Below, one piece after another: positions 1-4,981 of a stretch of DNA of 6,198 bases (positions are counted from its first letter, which is position 1; each line of letters starts with the position of its first letter). The notes under the pieces were generated by a model. That model searched no databases. It saw nothing but the letters and a program-made list of their open reading frames with translations, and was not told the origin of the DNA. The stretch lies in NCBI GenBank assembly GCA_012511425.1, contig JAAZGC010000152.1, positions 1 through 6,198 on the forward strand, in the 5' to 3' direction. Source of the DNA: Clostridiales bacterium. GTDB lineage: Bacteria > Bacillota > Clostridia > Oscillospirales > CAG-272. The position numbers and the translations under genes are program-made.

Positions 1-148
1 AGAAGGCTATATCTGGTGCATGGGCGACAACCGCAACAACAGCACCGATTCCCGCGACGGCCGCGTCGGCCCTGTCGACAAACGGTTTATTTTGGGTCAC
101 TGTATCTGGAGGATATTCCCTTTCGACAGGTTTGGAGGCCTCGAATAA
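1..148 (+). CDS. lepB: Signal peptidase I, C-terminal end (5' part outside window)
   Basis: Type I signal peptidase is a membrane-anchored Ser/Lys protease that cuts signal peptides from exported proteins on the outer face of the cytoplasmic membrane. Only the last 48 residues are visible, read from base 2 to a TAA at 146-148. They contain GDNRNNSTDSR (bases 23-55), which matches the family's conserved box E (GDNRxNSxDSR), followed by GRVGPVDKRFILGHCIWRIFPFDRFG, shown here only to note its fit to the usual C-terminal strand (G-V..........G). The catalytic Ser and Lys and the N-terminal membrane anchor lie beyond the left edge. The next gene is rbgA, the usual neighbour in Firmicutes, but the gap of 295 bases is unusually long for this cluster. 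The last two codons and the stop form the left arm of a perfect hairpin. Identification is secure from the motif and the context. Confidence 0.93.
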   Translation, partial: EGYIWCMGDNRNNSTDSRDGRVGPVDKRFILGHCIWRIFPFDRFGGLE

Positions 149-255
149 CCCGCAAAGCGGGTTATTCGCGAATATTTACTTCGGAAATATATCGCTCGTC
201 CCTGACTTGCACCTTTCGGTGCAAGTCGCGAGTTTCGCCAAAGGCGAAACATCGC
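142..255. repeat. Tandem array of four stem-loops punctuated by TCGC
   Basis: Four consecutive inverted repeats follow each other directly. Hairpin 1 pairs 142-153 with 157-168 (12 perfect pairs, AAA loop). Hairpin 2 pairs 168-177 with 185-195 (10 pairs, A191 bulged) and can close further on a C(TTCG)G tetraloop at 179-184. Hairpin 3 pairs 204-213 with 218-227 (10 perfect pairs, TTTC loop). Hairpin 4 pairs 232-239 with 243-250 (8 perfect pairs, AAA loop). Each hairpin ends in or is followed at once by TCGC: at 166-169, 192-195, 226-229 and 252-255. The stems differ in sequence, so the shared element is the architecture and the punctuation. None is followed by a T-run, so they are not classical intrinsic terminators on the + strand. 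Such hairpin strings resemble dispersed intergenic repeats of clostridial genomes (recollection, not searched). They may stabilise mRNA 3' ends or be inert selfish repeats; the function is unknown. Confidence 0.75.
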
Positions 256-282
256 CGTTCCGAAGCAAAGTCATTAATTGTG

Positions 283-342
283 TTTTTTCTGATGTAGATT
301 TTACTGCGTAAAATCAATTTATTGAAATTAACATCAAAAAAG
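283..342. other. A/T-rich nested inverted repeat, three-way-junction-like fold
   Basis: An outer stem pairs 283-288 with 337-342 (with one T-G pair) and 290-295 with 331-336, leaving C289 as a bulge. It encloses two adjacent hairpins: 297-304 with 308-315 (8 perfect pairs, TGC loop) and 316-320 with 325-329 (5 pairs, ATTG loop). Only A296 and A330 stay unpaired at the junction. The T-run at 283-288 would form the U-tail on the reverse strand, so it might act as a terminator in that direction, although no - strand gene lies to its right until proA. It could equally be a small structured RNA domain or a miniature inverted-repeat element. The A/T richness contrasts with the G+C-rich genes on either side. 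The pairing is read from the sequence; any function is open. Confidence 0.55.
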
Positions 343-361
343 GTGTTATTTGTCCGAAAAG

Positions 362-428
362 TTTTGAAAAGTCAAGAAAAACTTTTTCAAAAGTTTTTCT
401 TGCCAGGGGTACGGGGACGGAGTCCCCG
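362..428. repeat. Bipartite inverted-repeat element (A/T palindrome plus G/C hairpin)
   Basis: The first part is a near-perfect palindrome: 373-386 pairs with 389-402 (14 pairs, TC loop if fully closed). The second part is a G/C hairpin: 412-418 pairs with 422-428 (7 pairs, GGA loop). A mutually exclusive fold is also possible: 362-372 pairs with 381-392 with one bulged T, which would break the first palindrome. The element ends 15 bases before the rbgA start codon. The combination of an A/T palindrome, a CAGGGG-type linker and a GGGGAC/GTCCCC hairpin resembles intergenic repeats I associate with clostridial genomes (not searched here). The alternative folds could support attenuation of rbgA, but no T-run follows the G/C stem, so this remains conjecture. 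Confidence 0.6.
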
Positions 429-430
429 CA

Positions 431-436
431 TATAAA
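431..436 (+). promoter_or_regulatory. Possible -10 box (TATAAA) just upstream of rbgA
   Basis: TATAAA matches the sigma-A -10 consensus at five of six positions and lies 8 bases before the ATG at 444. A start of transcription 6-8 bases downstream would fall on or next to the ATG and give a leaderless or nearly leaderless rbgA transcript. This would fit the lack of a Shine-Dalgarno sequence. No convincing -35 box sits at 17 bases (GGTACG at 408-413); TTGCCA at 400-405 is too far upstream. A weaker alternative promoter is TTGAAA at 322-327 with TGTTAT at 344-349. Both are guesses from motif matching. Confidence 0.25.
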
Positions 437-443
437 CAATTTC

Positions 444-1370
444 ATGCCTAAAGTACAATGGTTCCCGGGGCATATGGCGAGGACGCGGCGGCTGCTCGGA
501 GAGAGCATGGCCGTTGTCGACGTCGTCATAGAGCTGAGGGACGCAAGAATACCGAAGAGTTCGGAGAATCCGGAATTGAGGAAGCTGACGCTTAAAGGCG
601 GGAGCAAGCCGGTTCTGGTGCTGCTGAACAAAGCGTCGCTCGCGGACGCGGACGAAACCGCGAGATGGATAAAATACATAGAAAACGACGACGGCCGGAA
701 GGTCGGCTGCCTTGCCTGCGACTGCGTCACCGGCGAGGGCTTCGGGCGGATAGTTCCGACGATAAGGAGCCTTATCGGGGAGAAGATTAGCCGCGACGGC
801 GACAAGGGGATGAAAAGAACCTACCGCGCGATGGCGGTCGGCATCCCGAATGTCGGAAAATCCAGCTTTTCCAACCGTCTTGCCGGAAAGAAGATAACCA
901 AAGTCGAAAACCGGCCGGGGGTAACGCTGAAGCGGCAGTGGGTCGCGACGAAGGTGGGGCTTGACCTGCTTGACACGCCGGGGGTTTTGTGGCCGAATAT
1001 CGAAGACCCGGCGTCGGGGCTTAAACTCGCCGTGACTGGGGCGGTGAAGGACGACGTTTTCGATTATATCCTCGCCGCGAGGGAGCTCGGGCTGATTCTG
1101 GCGCGCGACTATCCCGCGCGGCTGGAGGAGAGATTCAAAGTAACTCCGGAAGAAGCGGAAGGGCTTGCCGGCGATAAACTGCTGCTGCTCTGCGGCAGGA
1201 AGCGGGGAATGCTCATTTCGGGCGGAGAGGTCGACGAGGAGCGGGCGGCGAAGACGCTGCTGACCGAGTTCCGCACCGGGAAATTAGGCAGGATAACTCT
1301 CGACCGCTGTCCCGACGGAAAAATCGAAACGACGGCAGACGGCGAAGGTGCCGAAACCGATATTGATTAA
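444..1370 (+). CDS. rbgA: Ribosome biogenesis GTPase RbgA (YlqF), circularly permuted
   Basis: RbgA is a cytoplasmic GTPase needed for late assembly of the 50S subunit in Firmicutes. The product has 308 residues, slightly longer than the roughly 280 of Bacillus subtilis RbgA. The G motifs appear in the permuted order that defines the family: G4 NKAS (62-65), a G5-like region near CVTGEG (94-99), G1 GIPNVGKS (133-140), G2 PGVT (158-161) and G3 DTPG (177-180). The N-terminal VQWFPGHMA (4-12) and DARIP (33-37) are hallmarks of the family and fix the start at 444, since the next ATG (474) would cut off the first motif. G4 normally reads NKxD; here the Asp is Ser. The C-terminal helical domain follows from about 195, and the protein ends in an acidic tail. 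No Shine-Dalgarno sequence precedes the ATG; GGAG at 419-422 is about 21 bases away and inside a hairpin. The stop is one base before the likely rnhB ATG. Confidence 0.95.
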   Translation: MPKVQWFPGHMARTRRLLGESMAVVDVVIELRDARIPKSSENPELRKLTLKGGSKPVLVLLNKASLADADETARWIKYIENDDGRKVGCLACDCVTGEGFGRIVPTIRSLIGEKISRDGDKGMKRTYRAMAVGIPNVGKSSFSNRLAGKKITKVENRPGVTLKRQWVATKVGLDLLDTPGVLWPNIEDPASGLKLAVTGAVKDDVFDYILAARELGLILARDYPARLEERFKVTPEEAEGLAGDKLLLLCGRKRGMLISGGEVDEERAAKTLLTEFRTGKLGRITLDRCPDGKIETTADGEGAETDID

Positions 1371-1371
1371 A

Positions 1372-1995
1372 ATGACTTTTGAAATCGAAGAACGGCTGGC
1401 GCTTGAAGGATTTTCCCATATCTGCGGAGTTGACGAAGCCGGGCGGGGACCTCTCTGCGGTCCGGTTTACGCCGGGGCGGTCATACTCCCGCGGGGACTT
1501 GTCCCGGAAGGTCTCAACGACTCAAAGAAGCTGTCCGAAAAGAAAAGAGAGGCGCTGTTTGACAGAATCACCGAGTCCGCCCTTGCGTTCGGGATAGGCT
1601 CGGCGTCGGTTGAAGAAATCGAAGAGCTGAACATCCTCAACGCCGCGCTGCTTGCGATGCGGCGGGCGGTCGAACAGGTGAAGGCGGCGATTCAGCCCGA
1701 TTATCTGCTGGTAGACGGCAATATCTTCCGCGGATTTGATATACCCGGACGCTTTGTTGTCGGAGGCGACGCCATATCTCCGTCAATCGCCGCGGCGTCG
1801 GTGCTGGCGAAAGTCAGCCGGGACAGGGTGATGCGCGAATACGACGAGATTTATCCCGAATACGGCTTTGCAAAGCACAAGGGCTACGGCACGAAAGCGC
1901 ATTACGCGGCGATTGAAAAGCAGGGTCTCTGCCCGATACACCGTCCGTCGTTCTTTAAAAAATATAATGAACGGCACGGAAAAGACGGCTTGTAA
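1372..1995 (+). CDS. rnhB: Ribonuclease HII
   Basis: RNase HII cuts the RNA strand of RNA-DNA hybrids and nicks at single ribonucleotides in DNA, in the cytoplasm. Counted from the ATG at 1372 the protein has 207 residues. The four metal-binding acidic residues are visible: D21 and E22 in GVDEAGRGPLCGPV, D115 in LLVDGN, and D133 in GGDA; the 18-residue spacing of the last two equals that of the E. coli enzyme. The C-terminal signature SIAAASVLAKVSRD (138-151) and GYGTKAHY (171-178) followed by HRPSF (190-194) complete the family pattern. An in-frame GTG at 1348 would add 8 residues and overlap rbgA by 23 bases; neither start has a good Shine-Dalgarno sequence. I prefer the ATG, which follows the rbgA TAA after one A and suggests translation by coupling to rbgA. 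The identity is not in doubt; only the start is. Confidence 0.95.
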   Translation: MTFEIEERLALEGFSHICGVDEAGRGPLCGPVYAGAVILPRGLVPEGLNDSKKLSEKKREALFDRITESALAFGIGSASVEEIEELNILNAALLAMRRAVEQVKAAIQPDYLLVDGNIFRGFDIPGRFVVGGDAISPSIAAASVLAKVSRDRVMREYDEIYPEYGFAKHKGYGTKAHYAAIEKQGLCPIHRPSFFKKYNERHGKDGL

Positions 1996-2013
1996 TCTGC
2001 GGGAGGCTGACTT

Positions 2014-2439
2014 ATGACCGAAAAAAACAGGAAATCGACCGTCTCCGTCGGAAAACGCGGGGAAGACGCCGCCTGCGCGTATTTGGAGTCAAAAGGCTAT
2101 ATAATAGCCGCGCGGAATGTTCGCCTCGGGCGCAGCGAAATCGACATCGTCGCCGACATCGAAGCGGAGAATGCCACGGCGATAGTTGAAGTCAAGCTGC
2201 GGCGGGCGGGGACGCTGAAAAGACCCGGCGCGGCGGTGACAAAAGAAAAGCAGGCGAAGATTGCGTCCGCCGCGGCTGCCTATATTGCGCAGAACGGAAC
2301 GAAATACCCTCCGCGCTACGACGTGATCGAGCTCTGGCAGGACGGAGACGGATTTTCGGTGAACCACATCCGCGGCGCGTTTTTCGGCGCAGAGCCGCAG
2401 GAGCGCTTTACCTCCCGGCTTAAAGACAGATACAACTGA
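2014..2439 (+). CDS. yraN: YraN family (UPF0102) endonuclease-like protein
   Basis: This is a small cytoplasmic protein of the UPF0102/YraN family, which has a restriction-endonuclease-like fold but no settled physiological role. It has 141 residues, about 20 more than most relatives. The family pattern is clear: GKRGEDAACAYLESKGY (13-29), RNVR (34-37), then the nuclease-like core EID (42-44) and EVK (59-61) that resembles the (E/D)-ExK active site, a K-rich helix KEKQAKIASAAAAYI (77-91) and RYDVIEL (101-107). A strong Shine-Dalgarno GGGAGG (2001-2006) lies 7 bases before the ATG and 5 bases after the rnhB stop. Placement after rnhB is typical in Firmicutes. The extra length is a polar C-terminal tail after NHIRGAF. 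Confidence 0.92.
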   Translation: MTEKNRKSTVSVGKRGEDAACAYLESKGYIIAARNVRLGRSEIDIVADIEAENATAIVEVKLRRAGTLKRPGAAVTKEKQAKIASAAAAYIAQNGTKYPPRYDVIELWQDGDGFSVNHIRGAFFGAEPQERFTSRLKDRYN

Positions 2440-2450
2440 AGGTAACGGAA

Positions 2451-3407
2451 ATGAAACTTCCCGATCTCGAGCTTTACGATTTTCACTGCGACACGGCGCT
2501 TAGCTGCCTTAGAAACGGCGTTTCGCTCACCGACCCGAACAACGGCTTGCATATCTCGCTGGGGCGGGAACTGCCGTATAAAAGATTCGTCCAGACTTTA
2601 GCCGTCTTTTCCTCCCCTTCTCTTTCAAACGACGAGGGCTGGGAGACTTTTCTGAAAGCCGCCGCGCTGATTGACGAACAGAGCTCCGGCTTCCCTGCAA
2701 ATTTCGGTTGGATTTTGGCGGTCGAGGGCGGGAATATCCTGAATAATGATATTTCAAGGCTCGACCGTATGGCGGAGCTTGGCGTCAAGTTTCTGACCCT
2801 TGTCTGGGGCGGTCACGGCTGCATCGGCGGGGCGCACTCCGACCCTGAGGGGCGGGGGCTTACCGATTTCGGCGTAGCCGTCGTCCGCCGCTGCTATCAG
2901 CTCGGCATAATCCCCGATGTCAGCCATTCGTCGGACGAAAGCTTTCGGATGGTATCGGAAATCGCCGGAGAGCTTGGCGGAACGATAATCGCCACCCACT
3001 CGAACAGCCGGGCGATTTGCCCGCATAAACGAAATCTGACAGATGCGCAGTTTATGCGCATCGTCAACCTCGGCGGGGTTGCGGGGCTGAATTTCTGCCG
3101 CGATTTCATTGTCGAAAACGGCGACGGCGTTCCCTGCGCGATAGACGACATCGTCCCGCATATAGAGCGTTTTATGTCGCTCGGCGGCGAAGATGCGGTG
3201 GTTATGGGCGCCGATCTCGACGGCACATCGCCGCTGCCGGCAGGACGCAAAAACGCGCCGGAAATAATCGGAGCGGAGGAGCTTTATCTTCTGGCTGACC
3301 GGCTGCTTCAGCTAAACTACTCGGAAAAACAGGTTCGGAAAATTTTCTCGGAAAACGCGAAAGCGTTTCTTAAAAGGAATGATATAAATGAGCAGATTTC
3401 ACATTGA
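2451..3407 (+). CDS. Membrane dipeptidase-family (M19) zinc peptidase, cytoplasmic
   Basis: Family M19 (renal dipeptidase) enzymes are amidohydrolase-fold peptidases with two zinc ions that cleave dipeptides, some with D-residues at the C-terminal position. The 318-residue product shows the full set of expected ligands: H12 and D14 in DFHCD, the bridging E92 in AVEGG, H159 in DVSHSS, H183 in ATHSNSRA, and D255 in GADLDG. R194 in HKRNL sits 11 residues after H183, as the substrate-binding Arg does in the human enzyme. LTLVWGG (115-121) and GLTDFG (136-141) are further family marks. There is no signal peptide or membrane segment, so it probably acts in the cytoplasm, for instance on imported or recycled peptides (inference). 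GAAGG (2438-2442), overlapping the yraN stop, serves as Shine-Dalgarno for the ATG at 2451. Its last 20 bases overlap thrC. The exact substrate cannot be read from sequence. Confidence 0.92.
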   Translation: MKLPDLELYDFHCDTALSCLRNGVSLTDPNNGLHISLGRELPYKRFVQTLAVFSSPSLSNDEGWETFLKAAALIDEQSSGFPANFGWILAVEGGNILNNDISRLDRMAELGVKFLTLVWGGHGCIGGAHSDPEGRGLTDFGVAVVRRCYQLGIIPDVSHSSDESFRMVSEIAGELGGTIIATHSNSRAICPHKRNLTDAQFMRIVNLGGVAGLNFCRDFIVENGDGVPCAIDDIVPHIERFMSLGGEDAVVMGADLDGTSPLPAGRKNAPEIIGAEELYLLADRLLQLNYSEKQVRKIFSENAKAFLKRNDINEQISH

Positions 3408-4923
3408 CGAAATAAAATACGTCTCGACAAGAGACGTTGAGAAAAAAGAACTGATAAGCTCTGCGGAAGCCATACGGCGCGGGCTTGCGCCGGACGGCGG
3501 GCTTTATATGCCGGTTTCGCTGCCGCATTTCGGCATAGCCGAACTTTCGATGCTCTCAAAACTCGGATATGCCGAGCGCGCCGCCTTCGTTCTGAAGCGG
3601 TATCTCACCGATTACGATGAGGATGAGCTGCTTTCGATGGCAAAAGCCGCCTATTCGGCGGATAAATTCGGCGGCGCCGACAAAAAAGGCGGCGCAAATC
3701 CAACCCCTCTCCGCCGCCTTTCGAGCAGAGGAACGGTTATGGAGCTGTGGCACGGTCCGACAAGCGCGTTTAAGGATATGGCGCTCCAGCTTATGCCGCG
3801 GCTGCTCTCGGCAGCGCTTGAAAAGACGGGAGTTAAAGGCGACGCCTGCATTCTGGTTGCCACCTCCGGCGACACCGGAAAAGCGGCGCTCGAAGGCTAC
3901 AAGGATGTTGACAGAACGAAGATAATGGTCTTCTATCCCGCCGAGGGCGTCTCTGCGGTACAGAAGCTGCAGATGGTTACCCAGGAGGGCAAAAACGTAT
4001 GCGTCGCCGGCGTCGACGGCAATTTTGACGACGCCCAGACCGGCGTCAAGCGCATTTTCCGCGATCCCGATGTCGCGATGGCGCTTGAAGAAAAAGGGCT
4101 CTTCTTCTCGTCGGCAAACAGCATAAACTGGGGACGGCTGGCGCCTCAGATCGTCTACTATTTCTCCGCCTACTGCGACATGGCGTCGGAGAATATCATA
4201 AAATTAGGCGACGAGATCGACATCACCGTCCCGACCGGCAATTTCGGAAATATCTTCGCCGCATATATCGCCGCGGAATCGGGTCTTCCGATAAGAAAGC
4301 TCGTCTGCGCCTCGAACACCAACAAGGTGCTTACCGACTTCATTAATGACGGAGTTTACGACCGCCGCCGCGAATTTTACACGACGATCTCCCCCTCGAT
4401 GGATATACTCATCTCATCGAACCTCGAGCGGCTGCTTTATATGCTGTGCGGTCCAGCCGAAACGACGGAATACATGAAGGCGCTTTCGGAGGAGGGGGTT
4501 TACAAGATTTCCCCGAAGCTTCAAAAAACCCTGCAGCGCCGCTTCGCCGGATATTTCGCCGACGAAGACGCCTGCCGCGAGGCGATAAAAGAGACCTACG
4601 AAAAGAAGCATTACCTCTGCGACCCTCATACCGCCGTTGCGCTTTCCTGCGTTGAACGGTATCGGCGGGAAAATCCCGGCGAAACGCTCAAGATGCTCGT
4701 CGTTTCGACCGCAAGCCCGTATAAATTCGCCGGTTCGGTGCTTGAAGCGATTACCGGAGATATGGCAAAGGACGAACTTACCGCCGCCTCGGAGCTTTCG
4801 GCGCTTACCGGAACAAAGCCGCCGAAGCAGCTTGTGGGTCTTGAAAGCCGCGAAGTCCGCTTCCCCGGCGTCATCTCCCCCGAAAATATGGCGGACGAGG
4901 TAATAAAATTCGCCGGGCGGTAA
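3388..4923 (+). CDS. thrC: Threonine synthase
   Basis: Threonine synthase converts O-phospho-L-homoserine to L-threonine and phosphate with pyridoxal phosphate, the last step of threonine synthesis in the cytoplasm. The protein has 511 residues, in the range of the longer, E. coli/yeast-like class. It begins with the typical N-terminal domain (YVSTRD at 11-16, GLAPDGGLYMP at 32-42). The cofactor lysine is K129 in HGPTSAFKDMALQ (122-134). SGDTG (160-164) and GNFGN (284-288) are phosphate/cofactor loops, and NSINWGRLAPQIVYY (244-258) is a further signature. AGGA at 3375-3378 lies 9 bases before the ATG, inside the end of the M19 gene; the 20-base overlap suggests coupled translation. A Gly/Lys-rich stretch (GGADKKGGA, 95-103) just before TPL looks like a small lineage-specific insertion. 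No threonine leader peptide or attenuator is visible upstream, because the gene starts inside another. Confidence 0.96.
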   Translation: MSRFHIDEIKYVSTRDVEKKELISSAEAIRRGLAPDGGLYMPVSLPHFGIAELSMLSKLGYAERAAFVLKRYLTDYDEDELLSMAKAAYSADKFGGADKKGGANPTPLRRLSSRGTVMELWHGPTSAFKDMALQLMPRLLSAALEKTGVKGDACILVATSGDTGKAALEGYKDVDRTKIMVFYPAEGVSAVQKLQMVTQEGKNVCVAGVDGNFDDAQTGVKRIFRDPDVAMALEEKGLFFSSANSINWGRLAPQIVYYFSAYCDMASENIIKLGDEIDITVPTGNFGNIFAAYIAAESGLPIRKLVCASNTNKVLTDFINDGVYDRRREFYTTISPSMDILISSNLERLLYMLCGPAETTEYMKALSEEGVYKISPKLQKTLQRRFAGYFADEDACREAIKETYEKKHYLCDPHTAVALSCVERYRRENPGETLKMLVVSTASPYKFAGSVLEAITGDMAKDELTAASELSALTGTKPPKQLVGLESREVRFPGVISPENMADEVIKFAGR

Positions 4924-4931
4924 AGCCCGGC
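4912..4931 (-). terminator. G/C stem-loop at the thrC/proA convergence, possible proA terminator
   Basis: Bases 4912-4918 pair perfectly with 4925-4931 (7 G/C pairs) around a 6-base loop that contains the thrC stop codon. Read on the - strand, the stem is followed by GAATTTTATT, a modest T-tract, so it could end transcription from proA, whose stop lies about 50 bases earlier. On the + strand no T-run follows, so it is a poor terminator for thrC. The rest of the 58-base gap (4924-4981) holds nothing else I can support. Confidence 0.4.
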
Positions 4932-4981
4932 AGTATGGCGATGAAGTTCGCAAATATGATATTTTAAAGGCTTTTCCTGAT

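Noticed and set aside
142..255. CRISPR array as an explanation for the repeated hairpins
   Set aside because: There are no identical direct repeats with unique spacers of constant length; the units are different inverted repeats sharing only a short TCGC.
16..297. Open frame of 93 codons at the left end on the + strand
   Set aside because: It overlaps the lepB end in another frame and runs through the hairpin array; its Arg-rich composition and lack of any motif mark it as spurious.
149..443. Riboswitch, T-box or tRNA in the lepB-rbgA gap
   Set aside because: No T-box core, no cloverleaf with TTC/CCA-type features, and no known aptamer consensus could be recognised; the three-way fold lacks tRNA anticodon and T-arm signals.
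314..805. Open frame of 163 codons on the - strand opposite the start of rbgA
   Set aside because: It is antisense to a motif-complete rbgA, has no recognisable domain, and its low-complexity Ser/Leu/Pro content is what the reverse strand of this coding style produces.
4414..4953. Open frame of 179 codons on the - strand over the 3' part of thrC
   Set aside because: It lies antisense to conserved thrC sequence, has no family features, and would start inside the 58-base convergent gap with no ribosome-binding site.
4935..4967. Ten-codon frame (MAMKFANMIF) between thrC and proA
   Set aside because: Too short to distinguish from chance and without a ribosome-binding site or context for a leader peptide.
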